A stretch of 50,277 nt of DNA from an uncultured Oscillospiraceae bacterium (GCA_900554535.1 USIA01000002.1:1-50277); one strand, 5' to 3'. Counted from the stretch's first letter, positions 41,891 through 49,328 are shown. Notes: generated from the sequence alone by a model not told the origin. Made by a program: numbers and translations.

Positions 41891-42640
41891 ATGGCAGAAA
41901 AATGGATTGAACGACCGAACCTGCCGGCGAGCAGAGTGACCCTGGTTGCCGTTGCCCAGACCGCCGCAACAGTCCAGCAGGCTTTGCAGCAGCGCGGCAT
42001 ACGGGTATTGCCAGTGCCACCTAGCCACGCCTTGGCTGCGCCGGTCGCTGCCCATGCGGACATGCTGCTTTTGCCTTTGCGTGCCGGGTTTTGGTTTTGC
42101 GGGTCCAGGGCGGTGGAGTCCCAGGTTGCCCAATTGGTTCCAACTGCTTGCAGAACTTATGTTCACGTAAAAAGCCCATATCCATCAGAATGCGGTTTAA
42201 ATGTGGCCTGCGTTGGAAAATGGATTTTCGCCAATTCCAACTGTTTGGATGCACGGGTTCTGACGTATCTGCAAACGATGGGTGAACTGGTTCCGGTCCG
42301 ACAGGGCTATACGAAATGCAATGTGGCGGTTGTGACAGAACGCGCGATTATGACGGAAGATCCTGGAATTGCAAAAGCTGTGGCACATGTTGGTTTGGAC
42401 GTTTTACATCTAAAACCGGGTGCGGTCCGGTTGCCGGGATATTCGTATGGGTTTCTGGGGGGCGCCTGCGGGAAGTTGTCGGCGTCTGAGTTAGCGTTTA
42501 CTGGCAGTTTGGACAAGCATCCGCAGGCATCACAAATTCGGCTGTTTTTGCAGCAGCATGATGTCCATCCGGTGGAACTGTGCACAGGCGCTTTGTTGGA
42601 TATCGGAGGGATCATACCGTTGCTAGAAAGACTTGTGTGA
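41891..42640 (+). CDS. DUF6873-like protein (guanidino-modifying enzyme-fold family)
   Basis: 249 aa. I recognise it tentatively as the DUF6873 group, which is described as having the pentein-type fold of guanidino-modifying enzymes. Supporting segments are the Cys/Asn-rich ECGLNVACVGKWIFANSNCLD, the VRQGYTKCNVAVV strand, and YSYGFLGGACGKLS. No catalytic function is known and no signal peptide is seen. It lies between radA and a tyrosine recombinase gene and has no clear operon link to either. Confidence 0.6.
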   Translation: MAEKWIERPNLPASRVTLVAVAQTAATVQQALQQRGIRVLPVPPSHALAAPVAAHADMLLLPLRAGFWFCGSRAVESQVAQLVPTACRTYVHVKSPYPSECGLNVACVGKWIFANSNCLDARVLTYLQTMGELVPVRQGYTKCNVAVVTERAIMTEDPGIAKAVAHVGLDVLHLKPGAVRLPGYSYGFLGGACGKLSASELAFTGSLDKHPQASQIRLFLQQHDVHPVELCTGALLDIGGIIPLLERLV

Positions 42641-42661
42641 CAAGCTAAAAGGGTGTATAAT
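42633..42661 (+). promoter_or_regulatory. Promoter for the + strand tyrosine recombinase
   Basis: TTGTGT (42633-42638) and a perfect TATAAT (42656-42661), 17 bases apart. The start of transcription would be near 42668, just before a long inverted repeat. Confidence 0.7.
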
Positions 42662-42674
42662 AAAAGCACAAATC

Positions 42675-42706
42675 TAATTATACAAAATGAATATTTTGTA
42701 TAATTA
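42675..42706 (+). repeat. Perfect 14-bp inverted repeat in the recombinase leader
   Basis: TAATTATACAAAAT (42675-42688) is followed by a GAAT spacer and by its exact complement (42693-42706). It can also be read as 11-bp arms around a 6-bp centre (42677-42687, 42688-42693, 42694-42704). It lies between the promoter and the start codon. There is no T run, so it is unlikely to be a terminator. Confidence 0.9.
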
Positions 42707-42720
42707 AGGGAGGGGAAACA

Positions 42721-43740
42721 ATGAAACAAAAGTATATGGATGAAGCGCCTGAAGTGCTCAAGCGATTTGTCGGATATATGCAGACAGTCAAAGGCAAGTC
42801 CGAAAAAACAGTTGAGGAATATTATTTGGATCTGCGCACTTTTTTTCGATATCTCAAATTGAAACGAGGTCTGGTTCCTGCTGATACGCCGTTTACAAAG
42901 ATTAAGATACAGGATATTGATGTTGACTTTTTGAAGACCATCGATCTGACACAGGTTTACGAATTCATGAATTACCTGATGAATGAACGCCACAATGGCG
43001 CCGCTGCGCGCGCGCGTAAATCATGCAGCCTGCGCGTTTTTTTTCAGTATGCGACCCTAAAGGTCCATCTGTTGCAGGACAATCCTGTCAAGGAACTGGA
43101 ATCTCCTAAGGTCAAAAAGAGCCTGCCAAAATATTTGACGTTTAATCAAAGCGTCGATCTGCTCAAACAGGTCAAAGGGCCTTATCGTCAACGCGATTAT
43201 TGCATGTTGATTCTGTTTTTAAACTGTGGCTTGCGCCTATCAGAACTGGTGGGTCTGAATGTGTCCGATATTCGGCCAGGTACCAAGACGTTGCGTGTGG
43301 TTGGCAAGGGCAATAAAGAACGCATCGTTTATTTAAATGAGGCTTGCCAGTTTGCAATCAGTGAATACCTGGCCGTTCGGCCGAAAGACAATCTTCAAGA
43401 TCGCAATGCGCTGTTTATCAGTAAGCGGCGCAAGCGGATCAGCCCAAAAACAGTGCAATACTTGGTCAAAAAGTATTTAACGGGAATCGATTTGGGCGGG
43501 CCCGGCTATAGTGTTCATAAACTGCGCCATACGGCTGCCACATTGATGTATCAATATGGCCACGTGGATATCCGTGTGCTCAAAGACCTGCTCGGTCACG
43601 AGAATCTCGGCACTACCGAAATCTATACGCATTTGTCGGACGAACAGCTGGAAAAAGCCGCCCAGGCGAATCCCCTATCCCATATCAAGCAGGATACCTT
43701 GGACCAAGCGAAAGATCCCGCTGCCGCCAGAAAGAAATAA
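42721..43740 (+). CDS. Tyrosine recombinase (XerC-like)
   Basis: 339 aa. An N-terminal SAM-like core-binding domain (YMQTVKGKSEKTVEEYYLDLRTFFRYL) is followed by the catalytic domain. The catalytic residues are visible: Arg in NCGLRLSELVGL, Lys in GKGNKERIVYL, HKLRHTAA, the His in LLGHENLGTT and the Tyr in EIYTHLS. It is longer than XerC/XerD (about 300 aa), with an insertion in the N-terminal domain (KLKRGLVPADTPFTKIKIQDID). It has no neighbouring excisionase or phage genes, which argues for a chromosomal Xer-type role. AGGGAGGGG precedes the ATG. A second recombinase, xerD, lies opposite 1 kb downstream. Confidence 0.93.
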   Translation: MKQKYMDEAPEVLKRFVGYMQTVKGKSEKTVEEYYLDLRTFFRYLKLKRGLVPADTPFTKIKIQDIDVDFLKTIDLTQVYEFMNYLMNERHNGAAARARKSCSLRVFFQYATLKVHLLQDNPVKELESPKVKKSLPKYLTFNQSVDLLKQVKGPYRQRDYCMLILFLNCGLRLSELVGLNVSDIRPGTKTLRVVGKGNKERIVYLNEACQFAISEYLAVRPKDNLQDRNALFISKRRKRISPKTVQYLVKKYLTGIDLGGPGYSVHKLRHTAATLMYQYGHVDIRVLKDLLGHENLGTTEIYTHLSDEQLEKAAQANPLSHIKQDTLDQAKDPAAARKK

Positions 43741-43785
43741 CGCCTCCCCCCTTTTGTCAAATACAATTATAAAAGTATAAAAGTA

Positions 43786-43840
43786 AAAGACGAGGGCATT
43801 CAGCCATTTAAGTGAATGGATTGAATGCCTTCGTCTTTTT
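43786..43840. terminator. Bidirectional terminator between the convergent genes
   Basis: A long stem with A-rich and T-rich sides (about 43786-43802 with 43822-43839; one G-U pair) has an inner CCATT/AATGG hairpin. It sits between the + recombinase gene and the - strand membrane protein gene and can end both. Confidence 0.88.
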
Positions 43841-43865
43841 ATGTTTTATTTTTATGGTTTATGGC

Positions 43866-44771
43866 TTAGTCATCATCATCGTCGTCATCGTCATCGCCTT
43901 TCTGCGCGGAACTCCAATCGGCAAACTCGGCTTCTTCCTCCGGTGTTAATTCCCCGCGGGCCTTTTTTTCTTCCCACTGACGTTTTAGCGCAGGCTGAAT
44001 CATATGTTTGTCCAAAATCGGATAAACCGTAAAATTCACCAGATAGGCAACAAAGGAAAACAAAACAAAAATGGTAATGGCTAACACAAGTAAGAACAGG
44101 ATCGGCAGATATGCGCCGAGATAGATCATCAACGCCATGCATGCCAGCTCGACGCCCAGAATCACCACCAGCAGCAGATTGCGCCACAGGCCCAAAATCG
44201 CAAAAATGACTCCATTTTTGTAGATCTGTTTTAACGACAAATCAAAGGTAACGATTTGCATAGGCACGTAAAATTGCATGCAGATAAAGATGAACAGTAA
44301 GCCAAGGCAGACAGTCAGTGCCAAGAGAGACAACACAGGTCCCAACACGTTTTGATTTTTGGAATAAAACCGTATGGCTGTCACCGCCAACATCACGACA
44401 ATATAAAAAACAACGCCATTGATTAAAAACTTCTTCCAATTTTCTTTGGTGTGTTTCATGAAGTCATGCCAGATGAAGACGTGTTCTTCCCGCGCATAGT
44501 TTCGCGTCGCATAGGTCAGACCGCCCACAAACGGAGAGAGCAGGATTAAAGGCAACAATGCAAACACAGGACTTAGTTTTCCACCGAACAAGAGAAGCCC
44601 ACATAGAATGCCCACAATGGCGGTTGGAATCATAAAGACCAAATTGACCTTTATGAGATCAAAAAAATGCCGTCCAAAGATTTGCCAAAACAAGATGAAC
44701 CGGTTGGGTTTTGGCGCCCCCTTTTCCACACCGGGTCCCGGTTTATTGTAGTAGTTGCTCAAAAAGCCCAT
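43866..44771 (-). CDS. YesL-like DUF624 membrane protein with poly-Asp tail
   Basis: 301 aa, about six hydrophobic segments (for example VFMIPTAIVGILCGLLLF and LLLVVILGVELACMALMIYL). The fold and the N-terminal block NRFILFWQIFGRHFFDLIKVNLVF resemble DUF624/YesL. The function is unknown. The C-terminal cytosolic tail contains PEEEAEFADW and ends in nine Asp residues, encoded by a GAT/GAC triplet run at the very end of the gene. The gene is the last of a likely spoIIM-xerD-yesL operon, 30 bases after xerD. Confidence 0.8.
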   Translation of the reverse strand: MGFLSNYYNKPGPGVEKGAPKPNRFILFWQIFGRHFFDLIKVNLVFMIPTAIVGILCGLLLFGGKLSPVFALLPLILLSPFVGGLTYATRNYAREEHVFIWHDFMKHTKENWKKFLINGVVFYIVVMLAVTAIRFYSKNQNVLGPVLSLLALTVCLGLLFIFICMQFYVPMQIVTFDLSLKQIYKNGVIFAILGLWRNLLLVVILGVELACMALMIYLGAYLPILFLLVLAITIFVLFSFVAYLVNFTVYPILDKHMIQPALKRQWEEKKARGELTPEEEAEFADWSSAQKGDDDDDDDDD

Positions 44772-44801
44772 AATTCGTTTTTACCTCTCTTTTGATTATG
44801 T

Positions 44802-45695
44802 TTATCCCGATTTAGCACGTGGATGACATTGATTATACACCTCTTTGAAGTGATCGTCCATCATATGCATATACATCTGTGTCGAAGAAATATCGGCATG
44901 GCCGAGCATATGCTGGATATCTTTGAGTTCGGCACCGTTTTGGAGCAAGTGGAGCGCGAACGAATGGCGTAGTGTGTGCGGCGTGATTTCTTTTGTGATA
45001 CCTGCGCGCTCGGCATAGCCTTTCACGATTTTCCAGAATCCCTGCCGTGTTAAGCGGTGGCCATTTAAATTGGTGAACAAGGCTTGTCCGCCATCTGGGG
45101 CGATAATCGTTCGCCGAATTCGGAAAATATAGTCGGAAACTGCCGTCACCGCCTCCTGATACATTGGGATGATCCGTTCACCCCGCTCCCCACGACAATA
45201 AAGAACGCCCGTATGCAGATTGACATCATCCACATTTAAATCGACCAATTCGGTTGCACGAATACCGGTTGCATAAAGCAGCTCCAGCATGGCTTTATCG
45301 CGGCAACCCTTTGGTTCCTGTGGATCTGGCTGGGACAAAAGCAGATCAATTTCCTCTCCCGTCAAAATCTGCGGCAGCTTTTTGGGCGCGCGTTCCAACT
45401 TGATTCCTTTTGCAGGATTGCAGGAAGCTTCGCCATTGAGCATCAAATACTGATAAAAACAGCGTACTGAGGCAATGTGGCGCATAATGGTGGCGTTCGA
45501 TTTTTGTGCGTCCTGTAAGTATTGCACATAGGCGGTTATGGTATCTGAAGAGGCTGCCGTTGGGGTTTTGATATGCTGTTCCTGCAGATACTGGAGATAT
45601 TGTGTGACATCACGCAGATAAGAATCCAACGTATTGGGAGAAACGTGCTTTACCTGCGTCAAATAATTCCCAAACGCATCGCAATAATCCCGCAT
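44802..45695 (-). CDS. xerD: Site-specific tyrosine recombinase XerD
   Basis: 297 aa, the normal length. The N-terminal core-binding domain reads HVSPNTLDSYLRDVTQYLQYL. The catalytic domain shows Arg in ATGIRATELVDLNVDD, RGERGERIIPM (Lys position replaced by Arg-rich segment), HTLRHSFALHLL, LGHADISSTQMYMH with His and Tyr. XerD resolves chromosome dimers at dif with XerC. It is 35 bases after spoIIM and probably transcribed with it. In Bacillus the equivalent gene (ripX) lies elsewhere near fur. Confidence 0.93.
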   Translation of the reverse strand: MRDYCDAFGNYLTQVKHVSPNTLDSYLRDVTQYLQYLQEQHIKTPTAASSDTITAYVQYLQDAQKSNATIMRHIASVRCFYQYLMLNGEASCNPAKGIKLERAPKKLPQILTGEEIDLLLSQPDPQEPKGCRDKAMLELLYATGIRATELVDLNVDDVNLHTGVLYCRGERGERIIPMYQEAVTAVSDYIFRIRRTIIAPDGGQALFTNLNGHRLTRQGFWKIVKGYAERAGITKEITPHTLRHSFALHLLQNGAELKDIQHMLGHADISSTQMYMHMMDDHFKEVYNQCHPRAKSG

Positions 45696-45730
45696 GAATC
45701 AATCACACTCCTTTTTGAAAAACCTGACTT

Positions 45731-46369
45731 TTAAAATGGAAAATATCGGGCGAATGCTGCCGCGAGCAACGTGTCAAGCGCCGCCCCTAAAAAACAAAGG
45801 AGCAACGCAGGACCGAACCGCTGGATATACCGCGAAAATCGCGGGGATTCCTCGTCTGCATTGGAAAAACAATTTTTGCGCAAAGCTTGCGCAAATCGCA
45901 TGGCATTTTCTGTGCCCAGGATAATGGAAACGCATCCGGAAAAAGCGCCTGGCAACAATACAGCCACGTAAAATAGAGCGCCCCAACCGCCTTTTGCGGC
46001 CAGCAGATAACCTCCTGTCATCCCCAGGCCGACTCCGCGTATGAATGGGAACAACGGTGCAACAGCCATTCCCCAAACAGCCAGACCGCACAGAAAGCAT
46101 GCAAGTAAAAACAAAGATGTTGACGCCGCTGAAGCCAGAAATACAGAGGCAGAAGGGGCGTCAGCTCGCTGTGCATAATTGCTGTTCAACAGGAAATCCA
46201 ATTTTTCTAGCAGATTTGCGTCTGCATGCCGGGAAAGCAATGCACCGCATACGGTGCCTATCACCGTTATTACAGCGAGTATAATTTTGGCGCGATGCAA
46301 GGATAGGGAACTGTGAAAAGCGGCCTTGTCCGGCATGGAACTCGGCAGTCGCTGCATCAATATTTTCAT
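45731..46369 (-). CDS. spoIIM: Stage II sporulation protein M
   Basis: 212 aa from ATG 46369, about ten bases after AAAGGATG; ATGs further upstream (46402 and 46453) lack such a site. Four or five membrane segments and the family motif GWGALFYVAVLLPGAFSG support SpoIIM. SpoIIM, with SpoIID and SpoIIP, drives septal wall thinning and engulfment. Here it heads an operon with xerD and the YesL-like gene and has a SigmaA-like promoter, whereas Bacillus spoIIM is controlled by SigE. Confidence 0.88.
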   Translation of the reverse strand: MKILMQRLPSSMPDKAAFHSSLSLHRAKIILAVITVIGTVCGALLSRHADANLLEKLDFLLNSNYAQRADAPSASVFLASAASTSLFLLACFLCGLAVWGMAVAPLFPFIRGVGLGMTGGYLLAAKGGWGALFYVAVLLPGAFSGCVSIILGTENAMRFAQALRKNCFSNADEESPRFSRYIQRFGPALLLCFLGAALDTLLAAAFARYFPF

Positions 46370-46473
46370 CCAAAACACATCCTTTCTTTTCCCATGAAGC
46401 ATATGCGTCGGAAAACAGGAATATGTACACAAAATAGATGCAGCGAAAGCCACGATTTTCCTTATGATTACTT

Positions 46474-46502
46474 ACTATACCCCATTTTGACGTGCAATTC
46501 AA
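46474..46502 (-). promoter_or_regulatory. SigmaA-type promoter for spoIIM-xerD-yesL
   Basis: On the - strand, TTGAAT (46502-46497) and TATAGT (46479-46474) are 17 bases apart. The leader before spoIIM is about 100 bases. Confidence 0.75.
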
Positions 46503-46508
46503 CCTTTA

Positions 46509-46603
46509 TTTATGCATATCCAGAAAGTTTATGCATTCTATACGAATTTATGTGAAAAATATTATGTAACCTCACACGATATTATGTAAACTAAATTATG
46601 TTT
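46509..46603 (-). repeat. Array of six TTATG-containing 9-mers upstream of the spoIIM-xerD promoter
   Basis: The + strand of the 326-base gap 46370-46695 holds TTTATGCAT (46509), TTTATGCAT (46528), TTTATGTGA (46547), ATTATGTAA (46561), ATTATGTAA (46581) and ATTATGTTT (46595). The steps are 19, 19, 14, 20 and 14 bases. The fifth copy extends to TTATGTAAACT at 46582-46592. The array ends at the -35 of the spoIIM promoter. The rest of the gap holds the promoter, the spoIIM leader and the scfB terminator. Confidence 0.7.
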
Positions 46604-46616
46604 TAAAGAAATGCAT

Positions 46617-46658
46617 AAAAATACACCGGGATACAATTATGCATACCGGTGTATTTTT
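46617..46658 (-). terminator. Intrinsic terminator after scfB
   Basis: A 13-bp perfect stem (46617-46629 with 46646-46658) has A and T runs on both sides, so it can end the - strand scfA-scfB transcript. Confidence 0.9.
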
Positions 46659-46695
46659 ATTACTTAGCGACGTTTTAAAAGGCCTGTTTTGCAGT

Positions 46696-48063
46696 TTATT
46701 CAGTCAACAACGCAGCCTGAATCATGATGGCGCATTCCAAGCGCTTTTTCTCCAAATCGCATGCAATGGTGTGCGGCTTGAGGATGTCTCCTTCATAATG
46801 CTGATTGTTGGCGTTGCATCCCCCACTACAATAGAACTTAGCCCAACAGTCCCTACAGCTTTTTTTGGCATAGACATTTGCCGCAGCAAAACGGTTTTTC
46901 ATCTCGCGGTCATACGTCCCCTCCAAAACATTGCCCATGATCCATTGATCATCTCCAACGAATTGATGGCAGGGAAAAATTTCACCTAGCGGCGTAATGG
47001 CCACGTATTCATTGCCGCAGCTGCATCCACGCAGCCGTTTGATCGCGCAGGGGCCCTGGTTGAGGTCAATCATGAAATGGAAGAAGTTAAAGCACTTCCC
47101 TGCCTTCTTGCGGGTGATGATCTCATTGGCCAGCCGTTCGTACTCTGCAAACACAGCAGGCAAGTCCTCTTCTTTGATGGAATAGTCCAGCAGCGGGTCC
47201 GAGACGACCGGCTCCACAGAGATCTGGTCAAAACCGAGCGCAGCCATATGCAGGACATCGTTGGTAAAATCGAGGTTATACTTGGTAAAGGTCCCCCGCA
47301 CATAATAATCTTTATCACGGCTGCGCTCACGCACCAGCTTTTGATACTTTGGAACAATGATATCATAGCTGCCGGTGTGGCCGTCAGCACAGACCCGCAG
47401 GCGGTCATTGACTTCCTTGCGGCCGTCGAGCGAAAGCACACAGTTGGACATCTCGCAGTTGATATAGTTGATCTTTTCGTCATCCAACAGCAAGCCATTC
47501 GTTGTGATCGTAAAACGGAAATTTTTATTGTGAGCCTTTTCCAGACTGCGGGCATATGCAACGGTCTGCTTCACGACGTCAAAATTCATCAGCGGCTCGC
47601 CGCCGAAGAAATCCACCTCAAGATTATGCCGGGAACCGGACTCGCGTATCAGAAAATCAATTGCAGCTTTTGCCACCGAAAAAGGCATCAGCATCCGCCC
47701 TTTGCCAAAATCGCCCTGAGCAGCAAAGCAATAAGAGCAACGCAGGTTGCAGTCGTGCGCTACATTCAGGCACATGGATTTGACCGGTGCATCCTTCATC
47801 ATATCTGCAAACGGTTGGTAATCGTCTGCGGAGAAAAGCTGACCGGCATCCTGCAACTCGCGTAATTCCTGATAGGCCTCGTCGAGTGTCTGTTCGTCAT
47901 ATCGTTCCGACAGCGCCTCACGGGCAGCGGCCGGCATTTTTTCCGGTACGTTGTCTTCCAGGTAATCCAGCAGATCGTAGGGCGCGGGGTCAAACAGGTG
48001 GACAGCCCCGGAATTCGTATCCAATACAATGCGAAATCCGTTTAAAGTGTACTTATGTATCAT
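46696..48063 (-). CDS. scfB: SCIFF peptide maturase, radical SAM/SPASM protein
   Basis: 455 aa from ATG 48063, beginning MIHKYTLNGFRIVLDTNSGAVH as in the SCIFF maturase family (TIGR03974). The radical-SAM motif CNLRCSYCFA lies near residues 104-113. The SPASM region follows with CAIKRLRGCSCGNEY, FPCHQF and CRDCWAKFYCSGGCN. It forms the thioether bond between a Cys and a Thr in the ScfA peptide, using SAM and auxiliary Fe-S clusters. The precursor gene lies 98 bases upstream. Between them is a weak terminator-like hairpin. The ribosome binding site (GGAG, about 13 bases away) is poor, so maturase levels are probably low. Confidence 0.95.
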   Translation of the reverse strand: MIHKYTLNGFRIVLDTNSGAVHLFDPAPYDLLDYLEDNVPEKMPAAAREALSERYDEQTLDEAYQELRELQDAGQLFSADDYQPFADMMKDAPVKSMCLNVAHDCNLRCSYCFAAQGDFGKGRMLMPFSVAKAAIDFLIRESGSRHNLEVDFFGGEPLMNFDVVKQTVAYARSLEKAHNKNFRFTITTNGLLLDDEKINYINCEMSNCVLSLDGRKEVNDRLRVCADGHTGSYDIIVPKYQKLVRERSRDKDYYVRGTFTKYNLDFTNDVLHMAALGFDQISVEPVVSDPLLDYSIKEEDLPAVFAEYERLANEIITRKKAGKCFNFFHFMIDLNQGPCAIKRLRGCSCGNEYVAITPLGEIFPCHQFVGDDQWIMGNVLEGTYDREMKNRFAAANVYAKKSCRDCWAKFYCSGGCNANNQHYEGDILKPHTIACDLEKKRLECAIMIQAALLTE

Positions 48064-48092
48064 AATTCTAAAAACTCCATGATAACAAAATG

Positions 48093-48118
48093 CAAGGGAC
48101 AGTGGATGCTGCCCCTTG
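48093..48118 (-). terminator. Weak attenuator-like hairpin between scfA and scfB
   Basis: A 10-bp stem with one G-U pair (48093-48102 with 48109-48118), read on the - strand, is followed by ATTTTG, a short T run. It could let most transcripts end after scfA. Confidence 0.5.
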
Positions 48119-48161
48119 TTGCTGTGTTTAGTGTACAGTTGTTCAGTAAAATGCTGAAAAA

Positions 48162-48308
48162 TCAGCGATCCCGGTTTTCGCACTTTTGGTTTGCAACCGT
48201 GCAGGAAACCTTGCAGGCAGATTGGCAGGACGCCTGGCATTCGCCGCAGCCGCCCTTGACGCAGCTCTCTTTCAGGTTGGCCTGATTCAACGTCTTGATC
48301 TGTTTCAT
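48162..48308 (-). CDS. scfA: SCIFF precursor peptide (ScfA)
   Basis: 48 aa on the - strand from ATG 48308 to TGA at 48162. It starts MKQIKTLNQANLK and has the family core GGCGECQASCQSACKVSC followed by TVANQKCEN. The Cys32 and Thr37 pair matches the numbering I recall for the thioether made by SCIFF maturases (Cys32-Thr37 in CteA). There are seven Cys (16, 21, 24, 28, 32, 36, 43), where the family name counts six in 45 residues; Cys16 looks additional. The function of mature SCIFF is unknown although the pair is nearly universal in Clostridia. Confidence 0.95.
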   Translation of the reverse strand: MKQIKTLNQANLKESCVKGGCGECQASCQSACKVSCTVANQKCENRDR

Positions 48309-48350
48309 GATAAAATACCGACCTTTCCCGTAAATTTTTCAATTTATTTT

Positions 48351-48379
48351 ATTATAACACAGGCACGCAGTAAAAGGAA
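48351..48379 (-). promoter_or_regulatory. Extended -10 promoter for scfA-scfB
   Basis: On the - strand a perfect TATAAT (48356-48351) is preceded by TGT, an extended -10. The -35 (TTCCTT, 17 bases upstream) is weak. It lies about 40 bases before scfA. Confidence 0.55.
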
Positions 48380-48385
48380 GAGCTC

Positions 48386-48796
48386 CTATCGAATATTTTG
48401 CCGGTTTCGCATGGAAAGGACGCCGCCGAGCGCGCCAGCCAGCACCATGACTGCCAGTCGGGTCATTGCAGAGACTGTAGCCACTTCGTGTGCATTGACG
48501 ACGCCGCCGATCAGGCACAGCAAAAACAGCAGTAGCCCGCAACCTGCGCCAAATAGCAGTCCGCGCTTGCGGCTGATTTTTCCGCAGAGGAACCCCCCAA
48601 AAAAACAACTGACGCCGCAGATCAGCAGCGTTAAGGGCTGTAACAGATCTTGCGGCAGATTGCCGGATGCCTGTAGGATGGCGGCTGCCAAAAACAGCAG
48701 TAGAGCGCATAGGCCGGCGCCGCCAACCGTGCCAATTAAAACCGCGCGCACAATAGCAGTGGCAGGATTCAATGCAATGATCCGGTTCCTTTTCAT
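48386..48796 (-). CDS. TIGR04086 family membrane protein
   Basis: 136 aa from ATG 48796, eight bases after GGGAGG. About four hydrophobic segments (AVLIGTVGGAGLCALLLFLAAAIL, LTLLICGVSCFFGGFLCG and GLLFGAGCGLLLFLLCLIGG). The arrangement after yajC fits the TIGR04086 family, whose role is unknown. It lies 73 bases after yajC and is probably co-transcribed. Confidence 0.78.
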   Translation of the reverse strand: MKRNRIIALNPATAIVRAVLIGTVGGAGLCALLLFLAAAILQASGNLPQDLLQPLTLLICGVSCFFGGFLCGKISRKRGLLFGAGCGLLLFLLCLIGGVVNAHEVATVSAMTRLAVMVLAGALGGVLSMRNRQNIR

Positions 48797-48869
48797 AAAA
48801 AGAGCCTCCCTCATAGGATTTCCAATGAATCTTATGCGGGAGGCAAACGTCATATGTCAAAATTTTGTT

Positions 48870-49328
48870 TTAGAGGACATCGCGGATATCCGCCTTTTTG
48901 TCCTTGTCCTTTTTGGCGGTAACGTCATTTTCTTCGGCCTTTTTCTTGCGACTCCAGAAACCAGTCTTCTTCTTTTCTACCGGAGGCGGATCATCATGAA
49001 TAGTGTCCACACTGCCAATTGCCCAGCGCTTGATCCGCATTTTTGCGCGATCGGTACCCGTTTCAATCACAAGTGTCTGGTTATCATCTTTAATGCCGAT
49101 CACGCGGCCCACAATGCCGCCGATCGTTGTGATCTCATCACCAATTTGGGCGTTCTGACGCATCTGCTCTTCCTGCTTGCGCTTCTTATTTTGTGGGCGG
49201 ATCATAATCACCCACATGAGTACGAAAATCAGGATGATAGGAAGGAAAGAGAGCAGCATTCCCGCTCCGCCGCTGGAGCCTGCTGAATCCGAGCTGCTGG
49301 CGGATGCGAGGATCATAGGATTGATCAT
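48870..49328 (-). CDS. yajC: Preprotein translocase accessory subunit YajC
   Basis: 152 aa from ATG 49328. A short Ser/Gly-rich N terminus precedes the single membrane helix (MLLSFLPIILIFVLMWVIMI), then the YajC signature RPQNKKRKQEEQM and GDEITTIGGIVGRVIGI. The C-terminal charged extension with Lys repeats is longer than in proteobacterial YajC. YajC binds SecDF. GGAGGTG lies about 12 bases before the ATG; the GTG at 49340 is the only nearer candidate and is too close. Confidence 0.93.
   Translation of the reverse strand: MINPMILASASSSDSAGSSGGAGMLLSFLPIILIFVLMWVIMIRPQNKKRKQEEQMRQNAQIGDEITTIGGIVGRVIGIKDDNQTLVIETGTDRAKMRIKRWAIGSVDTIHDDPPPVEKKKTGFWSRKKKAEENDVTAKKDKDKKADIRDVL

Noticed and set aside
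42675..42706. LexA box in front of the recombinase gene
   Set aside because: The arms do not resemble the Gram-positive LexA site (CGAAC...GTTCG).
46565..46592. Complete dif site
   Set aside because: Only the right arm and part of the centre match; the left arm (TGTAACCTCAC) does not, so it is reported as a half site only.
46509..46603. CRISPR-like repeats
   Set aside because: Repeat units are 9 bases with 5-11 base gaps; far too short for a CRISPR array.
47077..47865. 262-codon + strand frame inside scfB
   Set aside because: Antisense to the radical-SAM maturase, which has all its Cys motifs on the - strand.
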